IMG/VR virus record: IMGVR_UViG_3300027805_000039
Span: 1-36,643 of that record
Origin: a virus
Reading direction: 5' to 3' (one strand)
DNA: 36,643 nucleotides
Both the position numbers and the translations under genes were made by a program. The notes beneath the pieces are model-generated. The model ran no database searches and was not told the DNA's origin. It worked only from the letters and a program-made list of their open reading frames with translations. Numbering within the stretch: the first letter of the stretch is position 1; each line of letters opens with the position of its first letter. Positions 16,666-23,360 of the stretch are shown piece by piece.

Positions 16666-16910
16666 AAGCCCGAATCACCGTAGGCGAAATAGACATACGC
16701 CTAGACGGCCACGACCTCACCCACCGTCAACTACGCGACCTACTCAGGCAAGCCACCGCCCACGCCCTAGCCCTCAACCTCACCGTCAAACCCGACGAAC
16801 CCGAACCCACCAGCAGCCCCCTCGGATTCACCGCCCACCTAGAGCTCGACACCGGACGCCACGAACCACCCGCACCACCCTGGTACGACGACGAAGACCA
16901 GGCCCCCTAG
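16662..16910 (+). CDS. Hypothetical protein (82 aa)
   Basis: An 82-residue protein starting by ATGA overlap with the previous gene. It has a helix 'LTHRQLRDLLRQATAHALALNL' flanked by acidic linkers rich in Pro, Asp and Glu. It ends with 'PPWYDDEDQAP'. No family recognised. It is the last gene before a strong terminator. Confidence 0.6.
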   Translation: MKARITVGEIDIRLDGHDLTHRQLRDLLRQATAHALALNLTVKPDEPEPTSSPLGFTAHLELDTGRHEPPAPPWYDDEDQAP

Positions 16911-16912
16911 AC

Positions 16913-16963
16913 CACGCCCCCCGCTCCCTGCCTCCCCTCAGGTTGAGCGGGGGGCGTGCTTTT
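16913..16963 (+). terminator. Strong intrinsic terminator between convergent operons
   Basis: CACGCCCCCCGCT (16913-16925) and its exact reverse complement AGCGGGGGGCGTG (16946-16958) form a 13-bp stem with a 20-base loop, followed by CTTTT. It closes the rightward operon 11312-16910 and stands just before the stop of the leftward gene 16969-17316. Confidence 0.85.
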
Positions 16964-16968
16964 CGCGT

Positions 16969-17316
16969 CTAGGGCTTACGCGTCAAGATCACGGCCCCTG
17001 CAATACCGAAAGCCGCTGCCACCGTGAACGCCCCCAACCCCAGCAGCGTCAAAATGCCCGCAAACTGGTTGCCCTGCTGCTCAAGCTCACCTGAACCGAC
17101 AATCCACGAGAACCCGATGTACGCGGCAATGGCAGCAACCACAAACGCCACCACCGCCGCAATGATGCGGCCCGATGACATGGGCTTTGGCCCTACAGGT
17201 GCAGCGGGCTGCGAAGTCGGCGGCTGCACTGCCAACCACTCCGCACCCGTCCACACATGCCCATTCACTACCTGCCCAGGCTGATACACCGGCGCAGGCA
17301 CTTCGTTGTCAGACAT
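16969..17316 (-). CDS. Predicted membrane protein, leftward (115 aa)
   Basis: A 115-residue protein with 'VYQPGQVVNGHVWTGAEWLAVQPP' near the start, a Pro-rich linker and two hydrophobic helices (residues ~50-68 'IIAAVVAFVVAAIAAYIGF' and ~86-110 'ILTLLGLGAFTVAAAFGIAGAVIL'). The 'NGHVWTGAEW' motif resembles the N-terminal repeats seen in actinobacterial membrane proteins. Transcribed against its rightward neighbours as the second gene of a two-gene operon. Leftward membrane proteins inside phage genomes are often expressed in lysogens (superinfection exclusion), which is a guess here. Confidence 0.65.
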   Translation of the reverse strand: MSDNEVPAPVYQPGQVVNGHVWTGAEWLAVQPPTSQPAAPVGPKPMSSGRIIAAVVAFVVAAIAAYIGFSWIVGSGELEQQGNQFAGILTLLGLGAFTVAAAFGIAGAVILTRKP

Positions 17317-17325
17317 TCATCCCCC

Positions 17326-17694
17326 CTAGGAAGCCAACGACCGGGCCAGTCTAAGTGCAGCCGTAGCCGCCGCTAGAGCTGCTTCCGCCGCTTCGAGCGC
17401 TGCCCCGTTCGTGCTCCCCGACCGAACCGGCGTCACCACCTCGGGAGTGTTGACGGGCGTGTCGTCGGGCGTGTCATCCGGCGTGTCGGGCAGGCCTTCG
17501 CGGATCACAAGGCCCTGTGACACGTACCAGTCTTGGATGCGCTTATCGACGGCGTCTTGGTTCACAGGCAAATAACCCATACGCTCTAACGTGATTTCAG
17601 CTTCCCGGTCACCAACCTTCAACCCATGGGTTGGCTTGCCGTCGCGCTGCGCCGCGTGCAGGGCCTCCCGCACGTGTGTCCGCGAATAACGCAT
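17326..17694 (-). CDS. Hypothetical protein with DTP repeats, leftward (122 aa)
   Basis: ATG at 17694 is chosen because GGGGAG lies 8 bases upstream on this strand; an in-frame ATG at 17712 has no such site. The 122-residue product opens 'MRYSRTHVREALHAAQRDGKPTHG' (possibly a winged-helix or DNA-binding start), has 'LPDTPDDTPDDTPVNTPEVVTP' in the middle and an Ala-rich C-terminal helix. No family recognised. It is separated by nine bases from the membrane protein gene downstream. Confidence 0.6.
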   Translation of the reverse strand: MRYSRTHVREALHAAQRDGKPTHGLKVGDREAEITLERMGYLPVNQDAVDKRIQDWYVSQGLVIREGLPDTPDDTPDDTPVNTPEVVTPVRSGSTNGAALEAAEAALAAATAALRLARSLAS

Positions 17695-17751
17695 TTCGCC
17701 CACTCCCCTCATGTGGAGTGCCGCCACTCTGACGACACGCCCGAAGGGTCC

Positions 17752-17779
17752 TTGACATTTGACCGGTCAGCATTAGGTT
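17752..17779 (+). promoter_or_regulatory. Candidate early rightward promoter with palindromic operator
   Basis: TTGACA at 17752-17757 is a perfect -35; with a 16-base spacer TAGGTT at 17774-17779 is a weak -10. A 10-bp perfect palindrome TGACCGGTCA (17760-17769) lies in the spacer, a natural place for a repressor. It would drive the operon starting at 18075. The match at -10 is modest, so the call is tentative. Confidence 0.4.
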
Positions 17780-17994
17780 TTGATTTGCACGTCATAACCA
17801 ACGCCACGCAGTCTTTCTGCCGACGGTTTTGTACGTTATCGGCATTAGGACCCGTGGCCACCGTAAGTCAGGGGGCCATCGTGATGGAAGCCAGGAAAGC
17901 CTTTTCTAAGGCAACCGTGACCGATTCGTCACATTTCGGACACTCCGGCTGACCACCTGACTCCGGCCCTCAACCCCCCGTGAGGACCGGCCCT

Positions 17995-18035
17995 GGGGTG
18001 GGCGCGGCGGTGCCCCCGAATCCCGCGCCCACCCC
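17995..18035 (+). terminator. Strong hairpin before the early operon (terminator or leader structure)
   Basis: GGGGTGGGCGCGG (17995-18007) pairs perfectly with CCGCGCCCACCCC (18023-18035), 13 bp with a 15-base loop, followed by CTCTTCC. The tail has few T residues, so it may be an attenuator or RNA-stabilising leader rather than a full terminator. It lies between the promoter candidate at 17752 and the gene at 18075. Confidence 0.55.
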
Positions 18036-18074
18036 CTCTTCCTAAATCCGCGCTACGGACCTGAGGGGGTTCCT

Positions 18075-18365
18075 ATGCCGAAACCAGCAAACCCGAGAAA
18101 CGTCCCCACTACGGGGAACATGACCTATGCCGCCTTGGAGCGGATCACACCCAACCAGTTGAAGATGCTGCGCTATCTCAAGCGCATTGCGGGTAATCCG
18201 CCGACGTGGGATGACTCGTGCACGCTCGTGCTGGGCCCCGACTTCGACGGGGTGTATGAGAACTTGTCGCAGGCGGCGGGGTCGTGGCTGATCCACGAGC
18301 TGCAACGCGGCCTGGGGCACGTGGCGAAGCGCCGTGAGGACCTTGAGGTGCCCAGTGGGTACTGA
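18075..18365 (+). CDS. Hypothetical early protein (96 aa)
   Basis: A 96-residue protein, ATG preceded by TGAGGGGG. It has a helical 'ALERITPNQLKMLRYLKRIAG' segment and a C-terminal helix 'NLSQAAGSWLIHELQRGLGHVAKRRED'. No family recognised, no membrane segments. First gene of the rightward early operon; the 3' end overlaps the RecT gene start by 11 bases, so it is probably co-translated. Confidence 0.6.
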   Translation: MPKPANPRNVPTTGNMTYAALERITPNQLKMLRYLKRIAGNPPTWDDSCTLVLGPDFDGVYENLSQAAGSWLIHELQRGLGHVAKRREDLEVPSGY

Positions 18366-19137
18366 CATTGTGCCTGCGGGCCCGCCTACGGCGAATGAAC
18401 TTGACGTGCTGATGCAGCAGGCCAAGATGCTGGCCCCTTCGGGGATCATCCCGCGCGAGTACCAGGGCAACCCGCCGAACATCCTTGCCGCCGCGCTCAT
18501 GGGTCGAGCGTTCGGGTGGGATGCGCTCACGGCCATGCGCATGGTGACCGTGATTCAGGGCACCGCGTCGCTCAAGCCCGAGGCCATGCTGGCCCTGATT
18601 AGGCAGCGTGGCCATCACGTGTCCATTGAGCCGCACCCAAATGGGCGCGGGGTCACGGTTACGGGGAAGCGTGCCGACAACGGTGACACGGCGTCGGCGT
18701 CATTCACCCTTGACGATGCCGAGCGGGCTGGTTTGACGAAGTCGCAGGCGTGGCGGAACTACCCCGTGGATATGTGCCAGTGGCGTGCCGTCGCCCGTCT
18801 GTCGCGGTCCCTGTTCGGGGATGTCGTATTGGGTGCGGGCTACATCCCTGAGGAAATCGGTGGGGATGCGGACGTGCCTGAGGTGGCATCGGCGCCCGTG
18901 TTCGTGTCGCCGGCGCCCGTGGATGACGACGTGGTCGACGTTGTTGACGCGGAACTCATTGAGGTGTTGCCGCCTGACACGGCCCCGCCGTTGTCGTCCA
19001 TGTGGGGTGTCCTCATTGCCGACGCTCAGACGTTGGACGAGTTGCGTGACCTGTGGCGTGAGGTTGACGCCGCGGGGCACTTGGCGGACTGGCAGCACGC
19101 GCTGAAGATGCGTGCCGAAGAGCTGGGGTCGTCGTGA
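18355..19137 (+). CDS. recT: RecT-family single-strand annealing recombinase
   Basis: A 260-residue protein. 'LAPSGIIPREYQGNPPNILAAALMGRAFGWDALTAMRMVTVIQG', 'SLKPEAMLALIRQRG' and later 'YPVDMCQWRAVARLSRSLFGDVVLGAGYIPEE' are typical of the RecT/Bet recombinase superfamily in actinobacteriophages. It anneals complementary single strands in phage recombination and end repair. GTG at 18355 is chosen for its TTGAGG site and overlap with the previous gene. An acidic linker of about residues 180-205 precedes a helical C-terminus. Partner exonuclease could be the protein at 22394 or a host enzyme. Confidence 0.85.
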   Translation: MGTDIVPAGPPTANELDVLMQQAKMLAPSGIIPREYQGNPPNILAAALMGRAFGWDALTAMRMVTVIQGTASLKPEAMLALIRQRGHHVSIEPHPNGRGVTVTGKRADNGDTASASFTLDDAERAGLTKSQAWRNYPVDMCQWRAVARLSRSLFGDVVLGAGYIPEEIGGDADVPEVASAPVFVSPAPVDDDVVDVVDAELIEVLPPDTAPPLSSMWGVLIADAQTLDELRDLWREVDAAGHLADWQHALKMRAEELGSS

Positions 19138-19226
19138 TTACCCGTTGCCCGAAGTGCGGGCACAACCGTCACCCGCGCACGTGTCACGTGTGCCAACTGT
19201 TCCTACTGCGGGGGGTTTGTCGATGA
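19134..19226 (+). CDS. Zinc-ribbon microprotein (30 aa)
   Basis: GTG at 19134 overlaps the RecT stop (GTGA) and gives 30 residues: 'MITRCPKCGHNRHPRTCHVCQLF' with two CxxC pairs eight residues apart, a minimal zinc ribbon. Its stop overlaps the next ATG (ATGA). The 4-base overlaps at both ends favour real translation despite its size. Function unknown; could bind DNA or stabilise a partner. Confidence 0.55.
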   Translation: MITRCPKCGHNRHPRTCHVCQLFLLRGVCR

Positions 19227-19492
19227 GTGCACCTGAGAAGCGTATGGCGTGGGCGCTGCTGGTTGGCGCCATTGTCACCGGGCTTATGGCTGGTGAAACG
19301 AACGCGTGGGGATACAACTGGCTGGTTGGCTTGGTGCCTGGCGTGTTCGCGTGGCTTGCCGCGTGGATTCTGCTGGAGGGCATCGCGTGGAACGTGCGCG
19401 AGAGCGATAAGCCCGCGACTCCCCCGACCAAGTCGAACGTGCGCACGCTGCCGAATCGGTACATGCGTGACGAGTCAGGCAGGCCGGAGTGA
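19223..19492 (+). CDS. Predicted two-helix membrane protein (89 aa)
   Basis: ATG at 19223, overlapping the previous stop, gives 89 residues with two hydrophobic segments (about residues 9-26 'WALLVGAIVTGLMAG' and 34-55 'WLVGLVPGVFAWLAAWILLEG') followed by a basic and Pro/Thr-rich cytoplasmic tail. Present in the early operon, so not part of the lysis cassette at 13.7-14.9 kb. Role unknown; small early membrane proteins can affect superinfection or host physiology (inference). Confidence 0.6.
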   Translation: MSAPEKRMAWALLVGAIVTGLMAGETNAWGYNWLVGLVPGVFAWLAAWILLEGIAWNVRESDKPATPPTKSNVRTLPNRYMRDESGRPE

Positions 19493-19767
19493 ACGGGTCT
19501 GAGCTGCTGTTGGCCGTGGCGCATCGTCACCGCCAAAAGTCCGTGGAACTGGTTGACCTCGGGGTGCGCATGTCGTTTGACCCTCAGCCGCTGATCGCTG
19601 AGGAGTTGCAGCGTGCCGCCTTGTATGAGGCCACTGCCGCCGACATCGCGGGATTGCCTGAGGACGAGCAGGCCGACAAGGCCCGCAGGTTCATGTTCGC
19701 CATGTGGGCGCGGGATGACCGCGACGACCCCGCATACGCCGAAGAGCCCGACGACTACCACCCGTAA
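19489..19767 (+). CDS. Hypothetical helical protein (92 aa)
   Basis: A 92-residue protein with GTG at 19489 in 4-base overlap with the previous stop. It is mainly helical ('SELLLAVAHRHRQKSVELVDLGVRMS', 'EELQRAALYEATAADIAGLPEDEQADKARRFMFAMW') and acidic at the end. No family recognised. Confidence 0.6.
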   Translation: MNGSELLLAVAHRHRQKSVELVDLGVRMSFDPQPLIAEELQRAALYEATAADIAGLPEDEQADKARRFMFAMWARDDRDDPAYAEEPDDYHP

Positions 19768-19798
19768 CCCATCACCTACAGAAAGAGGGGAACCAGTA

Positions 19799-19993
19799 AT
19801 GAATCAGACACCTACCGGTGTGAACTCGGCTGACGTTCGCGCGTGGGCCATCGCCAACGGCTGGCCTCAGCTTGAGGGCAAGAATGGGCGACTGCCGCGC
19901 CACGCCATCGAGTCTTACGCAAACGCCCACGGCATCACGACCACGGCGCCCGCCGAGGTTGACAGTCCCCCGCCGACTCAGGGGGACGCGTGA
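19799..19993 (+). CDS. Lsr2-type DNA-binding protein, C-terminal domain only
   Basis: ATG at 19799 after AGAGGGGAACC gives 64 residues. 'VRAWAIANGWPQLEGKNGRLPRHAIESYANAHG' is the DNA-binding motif of Lsr2, the actinobacterial nucleoid protein that binds AT-rich DNA; the N-terminal dimerisation domain of cellular Lsr2 is absent, and a short leader and an acidic tail ('EVDSPPPTQGDA') remain. A phage Lsr2-like protein may silence or counter silencing of phage genes. Overlaps the next gene by four bases. Confidence 0.8.
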   Translation: MNQTPTGVNSADVRAWAIANGWPQLEGKNGRLPRHAIESYANAHGITTTAPAEVDSPPPTQGDA

Positions 19994-20469
19994 TAGCGGA
20001 GGCGGCACTAGCCGCCGTCTTGGTCGCCGGTGTCGGGGTGGCCGCCGCTCCCCCGCTCGACGCGCCCGCGAAGGTGAAGCCGTGCAAAGACCGCGTGGTC
20101 AAGTGGATTCACCAGGCAGGTTTCAAGGGCGTCAATGTGCGTGTGGCGTGGGCCGTTGCGCAGCGCGAATCCAACGGCAACCCGCGCGAGGCGTCCTACC
20201 CCGACCTCGGCTTGATGCAGCTGAACGCGCCGTCCTGGCAGGGCACCAAGTATTGGCCCGCGAACGTCTTTGACCCTGTCGACAACCTCACCGCCGTGCG
20301 GAAGATGGTGCGGGACATGGGTTGGCAGCCGTGGGGCCTGCGGGTCAAGGGCGGCCAGGTCACGTACGACTTCAGCGCCTACGGCGGCTGGTCCTCGTGG
20401 CATCACCAAAACTGGATTGTGGCGCCGTTTGAGCGGTACTGGCGGCAGTTCCCGAAGGAGTGCCGCTGA
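19990..20469 (+). CDS. Secreted lysozyme-like / transglycosylase SLT protein
   Basis: A 159-residue protein starting by 4-base overlap, with a hydrophobic Ala/Val N-terminus (residues ~2-20) that looks like a signal peptide with an 'AAAPP' cleavage region. The SLT lysozyme core follows: 'VRVAWAVAQRESNGNPREASYPDLGLMQLN' with Glu60 as the likely catalytic acid and the 'GLMQLN' motif. Its enzymatic family cleaves the glycan between MurNAc and GlcNAc. It sits in the early replication operon, far from the holin-amidase cassette. It could be exported by the host or packaged in the virion. Confidence 0.75.
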   Translation: MIAEAALAAVLVAGVGVAAAPPLDAPAKVKPCKDRVVKWIHQAGFKGVNVRVAWAVAQRESNGNPREASYPDLGLMQLNAPSWQGTKYWPANVFDPVDNLTAVRKMVRDMGWQPWGLRVKGGQVTYDFSAYGGWSSWHHQNWIVAPFERYWRQFPKECR

Positions 20470-20675
20470 TGACCCTTTACAACGCGGAAATGGTGCAGCG
20501 GGCCGTCGACGACGCCGTCAAAGCCGCGGTCGAAGCCGCCACCGTCAAGGAGCGGCAACGCATCGTGAACCTCATGCACTACGAAGCAGGCCAGCACAAC
20601 GACCCCACCGCCGCCGAAGCCATCCACGAAGCCATCCGGCTCATCCTCGACCCCTGCCCCGACCTCATCCTCTAG
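20469..20675 (+). CDS. Hypothetical helical protein (68 aa)
   Basis: ATG at 20469 overlaps the previous stop (TGATG). 68 residues: a long amphipathic helix 'EMVQRAVDDAVKAAVEAATVKERQRIVNLMHYEAG' followed by 'TAAEAIHEAIRLILD'. Probably a coiled-coil dimer or DNA-binding helper. No family recognised; ends 9 bases before the recombinase gene. Confidence 0.55.
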   Translation: MTLYNAEMVQRAVDDAVKAAVEAATVKERQRIVNLMHYEAGQHNDPTAAEAIHEAIRLILDPCPDLIL

Positions 20676-20684
20676 GGAGGCGTC

Positions 20685-21488
20685 ATGCACACCAGCACTG
20701 AGCTCATTGACCTGTACCTGCAATGGTGCAAGGCCGGCAACGTCGCGGCAGGGTCCATGGCGTTGAAGCGCAACTACCTGACCCGGTTCGCCGCCGTGTA
20801 TGACCTGAACACGTGCACCACTCAGGACATCGCCGCGTGGCTTTCCGAGAACCCGACGTGGAAGCCCGCCACGAGGCGGTCAGCCCGCTCAGCCCTCACC
20901 ACGTTTTTCGGGTGGGCGCGGCGTAACGGGCACCGCGTCGATGATCCTGCCGCCGAAACCATGGCCATCCGTGTCCCGATGCCACCGCCGAAGCCGTGCC
21001 CCGAATCCACCCTGACTGACGCCCTCGCCAAAGCGGAAGGGCGCGTCAAGGTGATGTTGCTGCTGGGGGCGTTCGCGGGGCTGCGTCGCGCTGAAATCGC
21101 GGGACTGCACGCCGACCACATCGACTTGGAAACGGGGCGGCTGCGCATCACCGGCAAGGGCTCCAAAACCCGCATTGTGCCGGTGCACCCGTCACTGGTG
21201 CCGTACCTGCAAGCCATCAAGGAACGCGGCGGGTACGCGTTCCCGTCCCCGCAGGGCGGCCACGTCACCCCCACCACCGTGGGGCGCCTCGTCAAGCCGT
21301 ATCTGGGGAGCCTGTCGACGCATTCCCTGCGCCACCGGTTCGCCTCCCAGGTGCACGCCAACTCCCACGACTTGCGGGCCGTGCAGGACTTGCTGGGGCA
21401 TTCGTCGCTGGCCACCACACAGCGATACCTGCAAATCACTGACGAGCAAAAGAGTGCAGCGGTCATGTCCCTCGGGGGTGTCGCGTGA
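20685..21488 (+). CDS. Tyrosine recombinase/integrase
   Basis: A 267-residue protein with an N-terminal SAM-like core-binding domain (residues ~1-95) and a catalytic domain. The catalytic set is visible: Arg134 (GLRRAE), Lys158, His213-x-x-Arg216 (HSLRH), His239 (GHSS) and Tyr248 (TTQRYLQ). It is close in length to XerC/D-type and compact phage integrases. GGGAGG precedes the ATG. It is embedded in an operon with overlapping genes (GTGA with the following RusA), with no adjacent non-coding space in which an attP could be seen. Its reaction is site-specific recombination, lysogenic integration or dimer resolution. Confidence 0.9.
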   Translation: MHTSTELIDLYLQWCKAGNVAAGSMALKRNYLTRFAAVYDLNTCTTQDIAAWLSENPTWKPATRRSARSALTTFFGWARRNGHRVDDPAAETMAIRVPMPPPKPCPESTLTDALAKAEGRVKVMLLLGAFAGLRRAEIAGLHADHIDLETGRLRITGKGSKTRIVPVHPSLVPYLQAIKERGGYAFPSPQGGHVTPTTVGRLVKPYLGSLSTHSLRHRFASQVHANSHDLRAVQDLLGHSSLATTQRYLQITDEQKSAAVMSLGGVA

Positions 21489-21913
21489 TCCTCATTGACG
21501 TGTTGGGGCTACCCGCCCCACAGGGGTCCAAGCGGCACGTGGGCAGGGGCATCCTCGTGGAGTCGTCCACCAAGGTGGGGCCGTGGCGGGAAGCCGTCGT
21601 CGCCGCCACCGTCAACCAGGGCCACGGCAACCGCATGATGGAAGGCCCCATCAAGGTTGACGTGTCGTTCTACTTCCCCCGCCCCAAAGGGCATTACCGC
21701 GGGGACGGGTCGCTGAAGGATTCGGCCCCGTTCACCCACGCCACCAAACCTGACATTGACAAGGTGCTGCGTTCCACCCTTGACGCGCTCGTGCAGGCCG
21801 CCGTCATTTCCGATGACTCCCGCGTGCAAGAGGTCCGCGCCATGAAGCTGTACGCCACCGGTGACCGTGCCCCAGGCGCCGTCATCGTCATCGAAGACGG
21901 GGGACGCGCATGA
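21485..21913 (+). CDS. rusA: RusA-family Holliday junction resolvase
   Basis: A 142-residue protein with the RusA hallmark 'HATKPDIDKVLRSTLDALVQAAVISDDSRV': Asp90 and Asp92, and Asp110/111, with Lys121, are the metal-binding and catalytic residues of these junction resolvases. N-terminal 'ILIDVLGLPAPQGSKRHV' is typical. It cuts four-way DNA junctions formed in recombination or replication. GTGA overlap with the integrase gene and 4-base overlap with WhiB. Confidence 0.88.
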   Translation: MILIDVLGLPAPQGSKRHVGRGILVESSTKVGPWREAVVAATVNQGHGNRMMEGPIKVDVSFYFPRPKGHYRGDGSLKDSAPFTHATKPDIDKVLRSTLDALVQAAVISDDSRVQEVRAMKLYATGDRAPGAVIVIEDGGRA

Positions 21914-22224
21914 AGATGGGTCGCAGACCAGCCAGCCACGCCGTCAGGGTCGTGGACCGTCCCCTGCGCCTGGTGCGGGACGGGGAATGGCTGCTGAAGG
22001 CGGCGTGCGCCGACGAAGACACGTCCCTGTTCTATGACTCTGATGGGGAAACACCTGCCGCGAGGCAGCAGCGCGTCACCATCGCCCGCGCCATCTGCAA
22101 CAGCTGCCCCGTGCGGAAAGAGTGCCTGGAAACGGCTATCGCTAACGAAGAGCCGTATGGCATTTGGGGTGGGTACACGCCCCCCGAGCGGTACACCCTC
22201 AAGCGGATCATGGACACCGCCTGA
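21910..22224 (+). CDS. WhiB-family iron-sulfur transcription factor
   Basis: A 104-residue protein with four Cys in the WhiB arrangement: Cys33, Cys63, Cys66 and Cys72 ('AACADED', 'CNSCPVRKEC') and the 'YGIWGGYTPPE' turn (residues 83-93) that follows. WhiB proteins are specific to actinobacteria and their phages, binding a [4Fe-4S] cluster and sigma factor region 4. It may redirect host RNA polymerase or sense redox state. Confidence 0.92.
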   Translation: MKMGRRPASHAVRVVDRPLRLVRDGEWLLKAACADEDTSLFYDSDGETPAARQQRVTIARAICNSCPVRKECLETAIANEEPYGIWGGYTPPERYTLKRIMDTA

Positions 22225-22397
22225 TGGCCGCGCCGGCGCGGGAGCAAAGCCCGCTTGAGTCGGATCACGCCATGAACCAGGCCCGGTGGCGTTGCCTGCT
22301 GTGCGCCTCAGACGGCATCGGCGGCCTGAAGTCGTGGGGCGTGCACTACATGAACACGCACTACGTAGAGCCCGAGCGGGTCCTGGGGGCACGGTGA
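22224..22397 (+). CDS. Zinc-finger microprotein (57 aa)
   Basis: ATG at 22224 overlaps the WhiB stop (TGATG), giving 57 residues. 'ARWRCLLCASDGIGGLKSWGVHYMNTHYVEPERV' contains a CxxC and a His-x4-His at about 12 residues' distance, a C2H2-type zinc finger shape. Overlap with the following GTG start. Function unknown; may bind nucleic acid or be an adaptor for the nuclease-like protein next door. Confidence 0.6.
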   Translation: MAAPAREQSPLESDHAMNQARWRCLLCASDGIGGLKSWGVHYMNTHYVEPERVLGAR

Positions 22398-22864
22398 GCT
22401 ACTACCAGCGGCAGGCCACCGTCAATACAGACGGCTCCCCCGTGTTTGAAAAGCCCGTGGACGACCTCAACGAACGCCGCGTCAAAGCCCGCCTTGAGGC
22501 GGCATGGCACTGCACCCTGCACCGCTACCCGCGCCTACACGGCGTCGACTGGTACGCCGAAAGGGACCAGCGCCTCACCGGGCACATCGAGTTGAAGACC
22601 CGCGACCATTCCGCCGACGCCTTCCCCACCGTCATGCTCAACATGCGCAAATACCTGACCCTGTTCTGGGCCGAGGTGGGCAGCGGTGTCCCATCCATCT
22701 TCGTCATCGCCTACGCCTGCGGAACCGTCAAATGGTGCCGCGTGTGGGACATCCACACCCAACGCATAGCCGCCCGCATCGGCGGCACCCGAAAGCTCGT
22801 CAAGTCCACGAGCGACCGCGAACCAATCCTGTTCCTACCCGTCAGCAACTTCCACGACCTGTAA
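22394..22864 (+). CDS. Possible PD-(D/E)XK-type nuclease
   Basis: A 156-residue protein. '[35 protein letters not shown]' shows an Asp followed ~20 residues later by 'ELK' (E-x-K), the core pattern of PD-(D/E)XK nucleases, then '[42 protein letters not shown]', beta strands as in that fold. I infer nuclease, but a non-catalytic PDDEXK-like protein is possible. GTG at 22394 overlaps the previous stop (GTGA). Its operon (RecT, RusA, SSB) suits a recombination nuclease. Confidence 0.55.
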   Translation: MSYYQRQATVNTDGSPVFEKPVDDLNERRVKARLEAAWHCTLHRYPRLHGVDWYAERDQRLTGHIELKTRDHSADAFPTVMLNMRKYLTLFWAEVGSGVPSIFVIAYACGTVKWCRVWDIHTQRIAARIGGTRKLVKSTSDREPILFLPVSNFHDL

Positions 22865-22874
22865 AGGGGAAACC

Positions 22875-23330
22875 ATGTCTGCAAGCGTCACCATCGTCGG
22901 AAACCTCACCAATGACCCTGAACTGCGTTTCGTGCCCTCAGGGGCCGCCGTGGTCAACTTCACCATTGCGTCAACGCCCCGCATCAAAGACAAGTCCGGT
23001 GAGTGGGTCGACGGGGAAACCGTGTTCCTGCGCTGCTCCCTGTGGCGTCAGGCCGCTGAGAACGCCGCCGAATCCCTCAGGAAGGGCACCAGGGTCATTG
23101 CCACCGGGCGCCTCGGCTCCCGCACGTGGGAAACCAAAGAGGGTGACAAGCGCACGGACCTGACCTTGGAGGTTGATGAGCTGGGGCCCTCGATCAAGTA
23201 CGCCACCGCCGTCATCTCAAAGACTGTGCAGGCCGGTGGTTTCCCGCAGGCCAACGGGTTTGGGCAGGCGCCCGCTGATGATCCGTGGGCCACGACCAAG
23301 GCCAGCACGTCCGACGAAATCCCGTTCTGA
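22875..23330 (+). CDS. ssb: Single-stranded DNA-binding protein
   Basis: A 151-residue OB-fold SSB: '[29 protein letters not shown]', '[61 protein letters not shown]' and an acidic tip 'TSDEIPF' that in SSBs recruits partners. It coats single strands during replication and annealing with RecT. The start is preceded by AAAGGGGAAACC at 22863-22874. Length is close to that of bacterial SSBs. Confidence 0.93.
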   Translation: MSASVTIVGNLTNDPELRFVPSGAAVVNFTIASTPRIKDKSGEWVDGETVFLRCSLWRQAAENAAESLRKGTRVIATGRLGSRTWETKEGDKRTDLTLEVDELGPSIKYATAVISKTVQAGGFPQANGFGQAPADDPWATTKASTSDEIPF

Positions 23331-23360
23331 GTCGCGTCACGAGAAAAGGGGGACCTTTAC

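Larger units (their letters stand above)
17695..18074. other. Non-coding control region between divergent operons
   Basis: About 380 bases without a convincing gene. It contains a rightward promoter candidate, a 10-bp palindrome TGACCGGTCA (17760-17769), an 11-base repeat TCAGCATTAGG / TCGGCATTAGG (17767-17777 and 17839-17849) and a 13-bp hairpin near 18000. A possible 23-codon rightward frame starts at GTG 17881 after CAGGGGGCC, too short to claim. The region separates the leftward operon (17694) from the early operon (18075), so it is the expected site for early control or possible attachment. Confidence 0.65.

Noticed and set aside
17881-17952. 23-codon rightward frame with a ribosome-binding-like CAGGGGGCC
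   Set aside because: Too short and without a motif; possible leader peptide but unsupported.
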